Both the position numbers and the translations under genes were made by a program. Of a stretch of 64,000 nucleotides of DNA, positions 37,047 through 45,288 are shown piece by piece. Source of the DNA: Aurantimicrobium photophilum (GTDB lineage Bacteria; Actinomycetota; Actinomycetes; Actinomycetales; Microbacteriaceae); NCBI RefSeq assembly GCF_003194085.1, contig NZ_CP023994.1:1-64000 (forward strand). The letters run 5' to 3'. The notes under the pieces were generated by a model. That model did not search any database and was not told the origin of the DNA. It saw nothing but the letters and a program-made list of their open reading frames with translations. Every line of letters begins with the position of its first letter. The first letter of the stretch is position 1.

Positions 37047-37462
37047 GAGCCAACTGGTCCCTTGCGGTCGAGCAGTTCGATAAGGTTTCCCTCAGGATCT
37101 GCAACAAATGACATACGAACACCAGGTTCTGGCGACTGCTGAGGCGCCATTCGTTCAGTTGCCCCTGCTGCAAGCAGTTGGGCATGTAATGAATCAACGC
37201 CCTCAACCCGGAGGCAGATATGACCATAACCTTGTGTCAGTAATGCTTCTGCTGGGCTTGACGCCTGCAATCCGGAGCGTGAACCAGACCGCTGTAAGAG
37301 TTCAATCGCTATCCCTGAGGGGCTGGTCAGAAACATCCCACGAAGTTGAAGTGATTCGACCTCAAAAGACGTATTCTGCTCCAGACCCAATGCGTTCGAA
37401 TACCACGACGCTTGGGCGTCGAGGTCCGCAACACTGAGTCCTACGTGGTCAAGAAACATCAC
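37043..37462 (-). CDS. VOC (glyoxalase/dioxygenase superfamily) protein
   Basis: A 139-residue single-module vicinal-oxygen-chelate protein. The start FLDHVGLSVADLDAQASWYSNALGL gives the first metal-ligand His, HICLRVEGVD a second, and PEGNLIELLDR the C-terminal Glu. The metal-dependent fold is clear but the reaction (isomerase, lyase or dioxygenase) is not. Overlap with the downstream SDR and 5-base spacing from the cupin gene show operon membership. Confidence 0.85.
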   Translation of the reverse strand: MMFLDHVGLSVADLDAQASWYSNALGLEQNTSFEVESLQLRGMFLTSPSGIAIELLQRSGSRSGLQASSPAEALLTQGYGHICLRVEGVDSLHAQLLAAGATERMAPQQSPEPGVRMSFVADPEGNLIELLDRKGPVGS

Positions 37463-37467
37463 AAGAC

Positions 37468-38019
37468 CTAGTCGTGAGGACCGTTGTGCATCAGTTGCGC
37501 GTCAGCAGGAAGTAGGTTCTTCAGTTCTGGCGTGTAAGAACCGTCAACCAAGATAAAAGCTACGCGGCAGACCTTTTCGCTCCGGTTAGCCCAAGCATGG
37601 TCAGTGCCACGCTGAACTACAACATCGCCAGCCTTGAGTGATACTTCGCTGTCATCCAGGACTAAGACAATTTCACCCTCGAGCACGATGCCGTAATCAA
37701 TCGACTCGGTGCGGTGCACCGGTGATTGGTTGCCGATTTCGTTGATGAATCCAGGGAAGAACTCATTGATGCGAATCTTCGTGCCATTGGGTTCAGGTGG
37801 CACGCGGAGGGTGCGTTCTGTTGGCTCACTGGGTTCAACCGCAGAAACTGGTGCCGGCATAGCGTCTGTTTGCCAAATTTCATAGAAGCCAACACCGTCC
37901 TGAGGCATCACTCGATGCACAGGAACTGTTCCATCTGAGAGAACAACAGAAACACCGTTCTCGTCATGACCGGTAACAACACGTCGAGGGATGGTTCCCT
38001 CTGGAAGAATTGAGCTCAT
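37468..38019 (-). CDS. Cupin domain-containing protein
   Basis: A 183-residue cupin. The C-terminal half has the cupin motifs in HRTESIDYGIVLEGEIVL and GDVVVQRGTDHAWANRS, giving His/Glu metal ligands. The N-terminal half (RRVVTGHDENGVSVVLSDG) is typical of cupins fused to a short beta domain and seen in aromatic-degradation clusters. It could be a dioxygenase-like or isomerase-like enzyme. The ATG at 38019 is preceded by AAGGA; a TTG two codons upstream is less likely. Confidence 0.85.
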   Translation of the reverse strand: MSSILPEGTIPRRVVTGHDENGVSVVLSDGTVPVHRVMPQDGVGFYEIWQTDAMPAPVSAVEPSEPTERTLRVPPEPNGTKIRINEFFPGFINEIGNQSPVHRTESIDYGIVLEGEIVLVLDDSEVSLKAGDVVVQRGTDHAWANRSEKVCRVAFILVDGSYTPELKNLLPADAQLMHNGPHD

Positions 38020-38028
38020 GAACAATCC

Positions 38029-39150
38029 TTATGCAGGCTGAGTGAGAGCACCGAGCGATTCACCCATGAGCTTTGCGGGATTCGCACCAGGAGTATCAGG
38101 GTGAATTTCCCACTCAACAAGCTGAAGTGAAGCATCGACAACAATCTTGACTCGAGGCTTACGACGTTCGGTGTATTCGGTAAGAAGGGTCTCCATGTCT
38201 CCTTCGCGCGTGACGTACTCAGCGAGCAAGTATGCGTCTTCAGAACATTGAGCAGCACCCTGAGCGATCAAGGGTGGGCATGCGTGAACGGCGTCACCGA
38301 CCATGATGACACGACCCTGGTGCCAAGGCTCGTCATCTACGAAAAGCCATTCAATGGGCTGGAAGTTCATGTAATCGTCTTCCTGAATGTTCTCGCGAAT
38401 GAAATCAAATTCTCCGTGGTAACCCTCGAGGAGGCGCTTCATTTCTTGAGCGTTGCTCAAACCGTTATCGGGACGCACTGGATCGGTGAGGACATAGGCG
38501 TAGCAGAGGTCTTCAGAGATCGGTGTGTACCCAGCCTTGTACTCAGGGCCTTCGTAGAAGACGGCAGACGAAGTCATTTCAGGGGTGCGCTTGGTAACCA
38601 CTCGCCAGATGCCCAGTCCTGTGGCCTGCTTGTCATGCTTGCTGCCGAGCATCTTGCGGGTCTTCGATTTGATGCCATCAGCAGCGACGACAAGGTCAAA
38701 GTTCTCAGTCGTGCCGTTGTTGAAGGTGACATCGACAGAGTCTTCTTTGTTGACGAACGAGACCATTTCAGTTCCTAGACGTACCTCAACCCCGAGGTCG
38801 TGAATCATGTCTACGAGAACTGTCTGAAGGTCTGAACGCAACGCACCCATGGTGGAGGGAAGATCGGGCCCACCAGTGTGAGGCGCTTCCATGTGAACCA
38901 AGGTGTGGCCATCTGCGTGCTTGACGTTGAGATCATTAAAGCCCAGACCGTGTTCAAGCATGCGGTCGAGTGCGCCAATGTTTTGGAAAACCTTGAGGGC
39001 GTTACCTTGAACGGTAATTCCGTGGCCAACTCCATACCACTCAGGTGAAATCTCAATGAGCGTTACTTTGACGCCCTTTTGTGCCAAGGCAATGCTGGCA
39101 ACCGTTCCGGTTACTCCGCCACCGATTACGAGGACATTCTTTACGGTCAT
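38029..39150 (-). CDS. FAD-dependent monooxygenase (aromatic-ring hydroxylase type)
   Basis: A 373-residue class A flavoprotein monooxygenase. The N-terminal FAD fold VIGGGVTGTVASIALAQKG (about 9-27), the central DLVVAADGIKSKTR (DG motif) and C-terminal GDAVHACPP (GD motif) are all present. It uses NAD(P)H and O2 to hydroxylate a phenolic or heteroaromatic ring. The ATG at 39150 gives the family N-terminus MTVKNVLVIGGG. It is first gene of the leftward run that goes through cupin, VOC, SDR and C-C hydrolase, which fits ring activation before cleavage. Confidence 0.9.
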   Translation of the reverse strand: MTVKNVLVIGGGVTGTVASIALAQKGVKVTLIEISPEWYGVGHGITVQGNALKVFQNIGALDRMLEHGLGFNDLNVKHADGHTLVHMEAPHTGGPDLPSTMGALRSDLQTVLVDMIHDLGVEVRLGTEMVSFVNKEDSVDVTFNNGTTENFDLVVAADGIKSKTRKMLGSKHDKQATGLGIWRVVTKRTPEMTSSAVFYEGPEYKAGYTPISEDLCYAYVLTDPVRPDNGLSNAQEMKRLLEGYHGEFDFIRENIQEDDYMNFQPIEWLFVDDEPWHQGRVIMVGDAVHACPPLIAQGAAQCSEDAYLLAEYVTREGDMETLLTEYTERRKPRVKIVVDASLQLVEWEIHPDTPGANPAKLMGESLGALTQPA

Positions 39151-39293
39151 GTCGATCCGTCTCCATTTCAAGCCATGCGTCGTTGCTGCTTATTTGTCAC
39201 GCTATTGGCAGGAGAGAAAGCGGGGAAGTAACTAGCAGTGATGATAGCTATGCGGAACAGGCATAGTGCAACAGCCCAGCCTTAGTTATATGG

Positions 39294-40202
39294 CTAGTTG
39301 ATTGCTGCAGGCGCTGTGCTGGTCAGGATGTTTCTCAACCAGACATGCGCAGGGTCAGTGTTGTGTGAGGCGTGCCACCACAGTGTCTGGATGATGACTA
39401 CTTTGTCGAATGGAGTGGGTACACCGATGGTGTTTGAAGTGCTGGCAAATCGGTCTGCAAGTCGCTTGGGCACTATTGCCACAAGCTCTGTTCCTGAAAC
39501 CACTGAGGGCAAGGGCATAAAGCTTGTCGTTTTCACGTGAGCTTCGCGAGAGAACCCAAGCTCTCTCAACTTTCTGTCAGCTGGGGTGAGGTGTGCTTGG
39601 CCAAAATCGCAGACAGCCTGGGGGAGGTTAGTGAATGCTTCCCAGGTCAACTGACCATCAACAAGTGCTGGATTGTCTTTGTCGATCAAGCAGACGTACT
39701 CATCCACAAAGAGTTCTGAGTGTTCTCCTTCAATACCGATTCCTGGAACAGCCGCAATGAAGTCATTTTTGAGCAGGTCACGCTGGCTGTCGGTCGGATT
39801 TGTCGGGAGAGGCAGAAGGTCAATCCGAATTTCTGGAGCGGCTAGGAGTGCCAGAGCAAATACATTTTTTAGTTCAAGCGCTGCGAAGTCGGACATCATC
39901 AAAGTGAAGGTCCGATAAGAAGTTTGAGGGTCGAAGGGGGCTTCGCTCCCCAGGGCTTGTTCAATCAGCGGCAACGTCATCTGTATCTGCGGGAGCAACA
40001 ACCTCGCCAATGGAGTCAGCTCATAGTCTCGTCCAACGCGCACGAGGAGCTCATCGCCAAACTGCGTGCGCAAACGTGACAGGGCAGAGCTCATTGAGGA
40101 CTGCCCCATTTGAATACGATCGCCAGCCCGTGTGACATTTGCTTCTTCGAGCAGTGCACGCAACGCAATAAGGAGGTTGAGGTCTTTACCTGCGAAGGTC
40201 AT
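39294..40202 (-). CDS. LysR family transcriptional regulator (NodD/LinR-like)
   Basis: A 302-residue LysR regulator. The N-terminal winged helix-turn-helix is KDLNLLIALRALLEEANVTRAGDRIQMGQSS (about 6-36) and the effector domain opens with YRTFTLMMSDFAALEL, typical of the NodD/LinR/PnpR branch that senses aromatic inducers. It is divergent from the MFS gene and upstream of the monooxygenase run. It is clearly paralogous to the regulator at 52875. The ATG at 40202 is preceded by AAAGGA. Confidence 0.92.
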   Translation of the reverse strand: MTFAGKDLNLLIALRALLEEANVTRAGDRIQMGQSSMSSALSRLRTQFGDELLVRVGRDYELTPLARLLLPQIQMTLPLIEQALGSEAPFDPQTSYRTFTLMMSDFAALELKNVFALALLAAPEIRIDLLPLPTNPTDSQRDLLKNDFIAAVPGIGIEGEHSELFVDEYVCLIDKDNPALVDGQLTWEAFTNLPQAVCDFGQAHLTPADRKLRELGFSREAHVKTTSFMPLPSVVSGTELVAIVPKRLADRFASTSNTIGVPTPFDKVVIIQTLWWHASHNTDPAHVWLRNILTSTAPAAIN

Positions 40203-40285
40203 CTCAAATCCTTTCAAGCATCTTTGCGTTGTCGTCTGAAGTTCAAGGGTAACAACTGGAGATGCCAAGCCTAGCTCCAGCATGT

Positions 40286-40296
40286 ATAGGTGGTAT
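40286..40296. promoter_or_regulatory. Candidate operator element ATAGGTGGTAT (copy 1)
   Basis: An 11-base element in the LysR/MFS divergent promoter region. An identical copy occurs at 41568-41578 upstream of the dioxygenase operon. An 11-mer can recur by chance in 64 kb, so the link to LysR control is only suggestive. Confidence 0.25.
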
Positions 40297-40344
40297 CACT
40301 ACAACTAACTGGTGCAGTCAATCGTCTCCACACAGACTGGCAAC

Positions 40345-41571
40345 ATGACCGCGATTTATAAAGGGCTTGTTACCGTCTCCATGATCATTGCGTTGGGGGC
40401 CGTAGGGGTGCTCGGGCCATTTGGGACGGACATGTATTTACCCGCTTTCCCGGTGATTGCAGAAGACCTCCATACAACGGCGGCCCGAGTTCAAATTACG
40501 TTATCTGCATTCACTATTGGGATGGCTGTGGGGCAGTTGATATTAGGTTCACTTTCGGACAGATACGGAAGACGCAAACTCCTGCTTCTTGGAACAGCAA
40601 CGATGGCAGTAAGCGCGGCAGTGAGTGCAAATTCACCAACTATTTCAGGCCTTGCAATTGGCTGTGCAGTTATGGGCATAAGCGCAGCCTCTGGGCTTGT
40701 AGTCGGGCGTGCTGTGGTGTCAGATCTCAGCAGCGGGCGGGAGGCCGCGAGGATTTTTGCGATTTTGGGATTAATCGCTGGACTGGGACCAATTGCTGGT
40801 CCATTGGGTGGCGCTGTTGCAATGGGCATCTTGGGGAATTGGCGGGGAATCTTCTGGCTGCTCGCAGCGGCATCCATAGTTATTCTGGTTTTGGTGTACT
40901 TCCTTGTTCCTGAGACACTCGCACCTGAGCGACGTCACGCTGGAGGTCTCATAGGGATGCTCAAAACAGGACTCCACGTAGTGAGAAATCGAAATTTCCT
41001 TTATTTCTCAATGACTTTGTGGTTTGGATTTGGAATGATGTTTGCCTACATCAGCGCTTCCCCTTTTATAGTTCAAAGCTTGTTGGGGTTTTCGCCTATT
41101 CAATACACACTCGTATTCGCCATCAATGGTGCTGGACTCGTTTTGACCGGTTTTTTCACATCGCGATTAGCGAAAGTTTGGGACCCCAATCGCATTATTC
41201 GTATCGGAGTTTCTATACAAGTTTCTGCAGGGCTAATTGTTTTGCTGATGGCGATAACTGGAATTGTCAATGCGTGGATTCTCTTACCCGCCCTTTTCGT
41301 AATGGCCTCGAGCATGGGGTTCATTTTTGGGCCTGCAACGGCACTTGCCCTCAGAGAAGTTCGGCAATCAAGCGGAACAGCACTAGCTATTTCTGGAGCA
41401 CTTCAATTTATGTGCGCCGCTCTTGCAGCACCTTTGGTCGGTTTAGGGGGCAAGAACGCACTGTTTCCATTCGCAATAGTTGCCATGACTTATACATTGT
41501 TGGCTTTAACCGGACTCATTGCAGGAAACAAATATCTCAAGAATATTAGTCAGCTATCACCAACCCAATAG
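40345..41571 (+). CDS. MFS transporter, Bcr/CflA drug-resistance type
   Basis: A protein of about 408 residues with 12 predicted transmembrane helices. FGTDMYLPAFPVIAEDL near the start is the Bcr/CflA signature, and the loop 2-3 motif GSLSDRYGRRKLLLLG is intact. It exports small compounds by proton antiport and may remove a toxic substrate or intermediate. An in-frame GTG at 40312 would add 11 residues; the ATG fits the family better. It is divergent from the LysR gene and its codon use is more AT-rich than core genes. Confidence 0.9.
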   Translation: MTAIYKGLVTVSMIIALGAVGVLGPFGTDMYLPAFPVIAEDLHTTAARVQITLSAFTIGMAVGQLILGSLSDRYGRRKLLLLGTATMAVSAAVSANSPTISGLAIGCAVMGISAASGLVVGRAVVSDLSSGREAARIFAILGLIAGLGPIAGPLGGAVAMGILGNWRGIFWLLAAASIVILVLVYFLVPETLAPERRHAGGLIGMLKTGLHVVRNRNFLYFSMTLWFGFGMMFAYISASPFIVQSLLGFSPIQYTLVFAINGAGLVLTGFFTSRLAKVWDPNRIIRIGVSIQVSAGLIVLLMAITGIVNAWILLPALFVMASSMGFIFGPATALALREVRQSSGTALAISGALQFMCAALAAPLVGLGGKNALFPFAIVAMTYTLLALTGLIAGNKYLKNISQLSPTQ

Positions 41572-41578
41572 GTGGTAT
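41568..41578. promoter_or_regulatory. Candidate operator element ATAGGTGGTAT (copy 2)
   Basis: An 11-base element identical to the one at 40286-40296. It spans the MFS stop codon and lies about 100 bases upstream of the extradiol-dioxygenase-like gene. Confidence 0.25.
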
Positions 41579-41674
41579 TCCAGCAGCTGAGTTCACACGT
41601 GACGACTATCGTCCTAGTCTCTAAATGAGCAAGAACTCACAGTGGAGTTTATGCAGCGAATTGAGGAGATCACC

Positions 41675-42613
41675 ATGACGGTGCGCCAGCTTTCACACCT
41701 TCGTTACCTCGCTTTGGCAACACCAAAGTACGACGAGCAGCTTGAGTTCTACACGAAGCACTGGGGCTTGACACTAGTTCAAGAAGCCGATGGGGTCGCA
41801 TACCTCGCAGCAGAAGGGTCTCCTGAACCTTTCTCGGTTCGCCTACGCCGCGGAGAAAAGCGCATCGATCTAGTTGCTTTCGGGGCACACACCCGTGCTG
41901 ATGTGGACGCGCTCGCCGCAAAACTTCACGCCATGGATGTTCGGTTTGTTCATGAACCTCAGGAACTAACCCAGCTCGGAGGAGGCTACGGCTTCCGATT
42001 CTTTGATATTGATGGCCGCACCATTGAGGTTTCGACAGATGTTGAACTTCGTGAAAGCCGCAAGATTAACCCTCGAGAGCCTGTACCGGTCAAACTTTCT
42101 CATGTGGTTTTCAACACAACAGGTTTAGACAAAACCACTCAGTTCTATATTGATGCTTTGGATTTCGCAGTTAGTGACACTTTGGTGCACCCCCACATGG
42201 GCGACATGATGCACTTCATGCGTTGCAATAACGCTCACCACTCACTTGCAATTGCTCAAGGCCCACACCCTTCTTTGCACCACGCCTCCTTCGAGATGCG
42301 CGGCGTTGAGGAATGGATGCGCGGAACAGGCAAAATTCTCCGCTCTGGTGCTCGCATGGTGTGGGGACCTGGTCGCCACAATGCTGGAGACAACACTTTC
42401 GCCTACTTCATTGACCCCTCCGGGAACACGATGGAGTTCACCACGGAGCTCGCAGTAATTGAAGATGAAGACAACTGGCACCCCAGTAGGTTGGACGTGA
42501 CTCAGGTCACTACTCAGGATCAGTGGGGAACTGCAAACGCAATGAGTGAGTTTGTAGCTCGTGAATCATTCAATGATGTCGACAACGGCCTTTTCGTAGC
42601 TCCTCCTGTCTAA
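41675..42613 (+). CDS. Two-domain VOC protein, type I extradiol ring-cleavage dioxygenase-like
   Basis: A 312-residue protein of two VOC modules, the layout of 2,3-dihydroxybiphenyl/catechol 2,3-dioxygenases. Candidate Fe(II) ligands are H143 (LSHVVFN), H202 or H203 (LHHASFEM) and E254 (NTMEFTTE). GRHNAGDNTFAYFIDPSGNTME (residues 233-254) nearly matches the extradiol dioxygenase signature. It likely opens a vicinally hydroxylated ring. The ATG at 41675 follows GAGGAG by 7 bases. It starts the rightward operon through the SDR, BBE oxidase, RpiB-like and MDR genes. Confidence 0.87.
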   Translation: MTVRQLSHLRYLALATPKYDEQLEFYTKHWGLTLVQEADGVAYLAAEGSPEPFSVRLRRGEKRIDLVAFGAHTRADVDALAAKLHAMDVRFVHEPQELTQLGGGYGFRFFDIDGRTIEVSTDVELRESRKINPREPVPVKLSHVVFNTTGLDKTTQFYIDALDFAVSDTLVHPHMGDMMHFMRCNNAHHSLAIAQGPHPSLHHASFEMRGVEEWMRGTGKILRSGARMVWGPGRHNAGDNTFAYFIDPSGNTMEFTTELAVIEDEDNWHPSRLDVTQVTTQDQWGTANAMSEFVARESFNDVDNGLFVAPPV

Positions 42614-42622
42614 AGGAACAAC

Positions 42623-43387
42623 ATGTCTCGACTCCAGGGCAAAGTCGCTCTGATCACCGGTATTGGTGGCGGTATGGGCCGTGAATCTGCATTGCGCTTC
42701 GCGGCAGAAGGTGCCAAAGTTGTCGGTTGCGATCTCTTCGAAGAAGGCGCAGCAGAAACAGTTGCCATTGTGAAAGCCGCTGGCGGAGAAATAACCAACT
42801 TCGCACCAGTGAACCTTTCGAACGCAGAAGAATCTGCCGCCTGGATTGATGCTGCCGCGGAAGTCTATGGCGGAATAGACATCCTCTATAACAACGCTTC
42901 CCACCCCAAGTTCGGTTCAATTGAGGAACTCTCCATTGAGGACTGGGATTACGTCATGAATAACGAGCTCAACCTCGTTTTCTATGCATCCAAAGCAGCG
43001 TGGCCTTACCTCAAGAAGAGCAAGGGCGTGATCGTCAACGTTGGTTCTATTGCCGGCACCCGTGGTGTTGAGTTCATGCCACAAAATGCTCATGGAACTG
43101 CAAAAGCCGGTGTGATCAACCTCACTCAACAGCTCGCTGTTGAGGGCGGTGCCCATGGCATTCGCGTGGTCTGTGTCAGCCCCGGTTTCACGGTGACGCC
43201 GTCTACTGCCTGGTTGATAGAGGGCGGCCCGCAGCCGTTCAAGGACAACATCGCACGAATCCCTCTGGGGCGTGTGGGACAGCCCGAAGACATTGTTAAC
43301 GCAGCACTATTCCTCGCTTCTGATGAAGCGTCTTGGATTACTGGAATCAACCTCGTGGTTGATGGAGGAGGGTCGGTTCTCGGATGA
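42623..43387 (+). CDS. SDR family oxidoreductase with His in place of catalytic Tyr (paralogue)
   Basis: A 254-residue short-chain dehydrogenase with cofactor loop TGIGGGMGR (12-20), catalytic Ser142 in NVGSIAG and YxxxK replaced by H157-G-T-A-K161. It is similar along its length to the SDR at 32239, which has the same substitution. The NNAG motif is altered to NNASHPK. It overlaps the BBE-type oxidase gene by 4 bases (ATGA), so the product is made together with that oxidase. Confidence 0.88.
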   Translation: MSRLQGKVALITGIGGGMGRESALRFAAEGAKVVGCDLFEEGAAETVAIVKAAGGEITNFAPVNLSNAEESAAWIDAAAEVYGGIDILYNNASHPKFGSIEELSIEDWDYVMNNELNLVFYASKAAWPYLKKSKGVIVNVGSIAGTRGVEFMPQNAHGTAKAGVINLTQQLAVEGGAHGIRVVCVSPGFTVTPSTAWLIEGGPQPFKDNIARIPLGRVGQPEDIVNAALFLASDEASWITGINLVVDGGGSVLG

Positions 43388-44760
43388 GCATCGAAGACAA
43401 ATTAGTTAAGTCAGTCAGCCCCGATTTCGAAGAGCGCGTCTTTAGCCGAGTTTTCAACATTCGACGTCCGAGCGACCGACGTCCAGAGGCTGTCCTTGTT
43501 GCTGAAAATGAGCAGGACGTTGCAGATGGAGTCAAGTGGGCCAAGGACAATGGCCTCAGCGTCACCGTTCGTTCAGGTGGTCACTCCTGGGCTGTGTGGA
43601 GCGTTCAGAACAACACTCTGTTGATCGACCTGGAACACCTCAACAAGGCCTCATTTGATGAAGCTACGGGTATTGCTTCAGCCGGCCCCTCCATTCAAGG
43701 TGGTGCACAACTTGACCCGTTCCTCGCAGAACGTGGACGATTCCTCAACGGTGGACACTGCCCACCCGTTGGTATCGGTGGGTTCTTGCTGCAGGGTGGC
43801 CAGGGCTGGAACCAGCGCGGCTGGGGTTGGGCAGCCGAGCACATTGTTGCCCTTGATGTGGTGAATGCTGACGGTGAATTGATTCGTTGTGATGCAACTC
43901 AGAACGAGGACCTGTATTGGGCTGCTCGTGGTGCAGGACCATCTTTCCCCGGCATCGTGGTGAAGTTCCACTTGCAGACTCGCGAACGATTCACTTACTT
44001 GGGGCACTCCGTTCAGATGTTTGAACTCGAAGATTTCGATGAAGCCTTCACCTGGCTTCAGGAAATTGAACCCACCATCACGGACACGGTAGAAATCGTT
44101 GCGGTGAGCCAGACCTCTCCTGAAGGAATGTTTGACACCCCTCGTCGCGTATTCATCATCACCGCGGTCGCATTGGTGAACTCACGTGAAGAAGCCGAAG
44201 CAGCTCTTGCTCCGTTCCAACTCAACCCGATTCTTGACCGTGCCATTGTGAACGAACCCTGCATGGAGTCTTCACTGGAATCTCACCGCGAGATGCAGTT
44301 GCAGATGAACCCTGAAGATCACCGTTGGTACTGCGACAACATGTGGGTCGAGGGTGAATTCACCACCGTGACGAAGAGCCTCAAGAAACTTTTCACTGAG
44401 GTTCCCTCACAAAAGGCATTCACTATCTGGATGGGCAATGGTCTGATGCGTCCACTTCCCGATATGGCCTTCTCGCTCCAGTCGCCTGGATACGTTTCCT
44501 GCTATTTCGTCTATGAAGACGAAAAAGATGACCAGTACTACCGCACCTGGTTGAACGACGCGATGGCAGAGGCACAGCCTGTGACCGTGGGCCAGTATCT
44601 CGGAGACAGTGACATGACAAACCGTCAGCTCAAGTTCATGGCGGATGAAAACTACGCCAAGTTGCAAGAGATTATTGCCAAGCGTGACCCTGAAGGTCGC
44701 TTTGTTCGTTACTTGGCTGCCGACCCCGCTACGGTAAACAAGAACCACTGGGAACTCTAG
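43384..44760 (+). CDS. Berberine-bridge-enzyme-like FAD oxidase with predicted bicovalent flavin
   Basis: A 458-residue flavoprotein oxidase. RSGGHSW (H67) and NGGHCPPVGIGGFLLQGGQG (C126) are the two attachment residues of bicovalent (8-alpha-histidyl, 6-S-cysteinyl) FAD in BBE and oligosaccharide oxidases. The C-terminal tail RYLAADP...NKNHW resembles the BBE C-terminal element. Substrates in the family include sugars, alkaloids and phenolic alcohols. No signal peptide is seen, so it is cytoplasmic. It is coupled to the upstream SDR by overlap and lies 9 bases before the RpiB-like gene. Confidence 0.9.
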   Translation: MSIEDKLVKSVSPDFEERVFSRVFNIRRPSDRRPEAVLVAENEQDVADGVKWAKDNGLSVTVRSGGHSWAVWSVQNNTLLIDLEHLNKASFDEATGIASAGPSIQGGAQLDPFLAERGRFLNGGHCPPVGIGGFLLQGGQGWNQRGWGWAAEHIVALDVVNADGELIRCDATQNEDLYWAARGAGPSFPGIVVKFHLQTRERFTYLGHSVQMFELEDFDEAFTWLQEIEPTITDTVEIVAVSQTSPEGMFDTPRRVFIITAVALVNSREEAEAALAPFQLNPILDRAIVNEPCMESSLESHREMQLQMNPEDHRWYCDNMWVEGEFTTVTKSLKKLFTEVPSQKAFTIWMGNGLMRPLPDMAFSLQSPGYVSCYFVYEDEKDDQYYRTWLNDAMAEAQPVTVGQYLGDSDMTNRQLKFMADENYAKLQEIIAKRDPEGRFVRYLAADPATVNKNHWEL

Positions 44761-44769
44761 GAGAACATC

Positions 44770-45288
44770 GTGCGTATCCACCTCGGAGCGAATTACTTAG
44801 GTTATGAACTTGGCCGTGCTCTCGAGGCGTGGCTGGATTCCACTGGCTTCGAGGTTGTGTGGCACGGTGCTCCAGAATTCGACAACGAGGATGACTACCC
44901 GCTCTACTCAATTCGAGTGGGACAAGCTGTCATTGAAGATGAAGATGCAGGTGTGCCAGCAAGAGGAATCATTGTTGGCGAAACTGGAGCTCCAGAAACG
45001 ATTGTGGCTAACAAGGTAAACGGTAGCCGTGCAGTTCCTGGGCTTTCAAAGGAATTTGTCATAGATGCTCGCCAGCATGCCGATGCAAATATCTTGATTC
45101 TTGGTCAGAAGCTGATTCAAGAAGTCGATGCTCGGGAGCTCGTCACTGTATTTTTGGCAGAAGATTTTTTGAACATACTTGATGATGCTCGTCGCATAAT
45201 CAACACTGCTGAGTTTGAAACTTCAGGAACAATCGAGGGCTGGATGATCGAGTATTCATCCGGCTCCTCCGGGCCTAAAGGGCTGTAA
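44770..45288 (+). CDS. RpiB/LacAB-like isomerase with altered active site
   Basis: A 172-residue protein with the RpiB fold pattern: LGANYLGYELGRALEAWL at the start, GIIVGETGAPETIVANKVNG and HADANILILGQKLI. In true RpiB these read DHAG, GTGIG/GSGNGE-x-IAANKV and HND. Here DH becomes NY and HND becomes HAD, while the Glu of the mycobacterial-type loop (E in PETIVANKV) is kept. The loss of these residues suggests a substrate other than ribose 5-phosphate. The GTG start follows AGGAGAA. It overlaps the next gene by one base. Confidence 0.78.
   Translation: MRIHLGANYLGYELGRALEAWLDSTGFEVVWHGAPEFDNEDDYPLYSIRVGQAVIEDEDAGVPARGIIVGETGAPETIVANKVNGSRAVPGLSKEFVIDARQHADANILILGQKLIQEVDARELVTVFLAEDFLNILDDARRIINTAEFETSGTIEGWMIEYSSGSSGPKGL

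Noticed and set aside
39525-39545. Additional parS site within the LysR gene (TTTTCACGTGAGC)
   Set aside because: Only the CACGTG core and part of the left arm match; the right arm does not.
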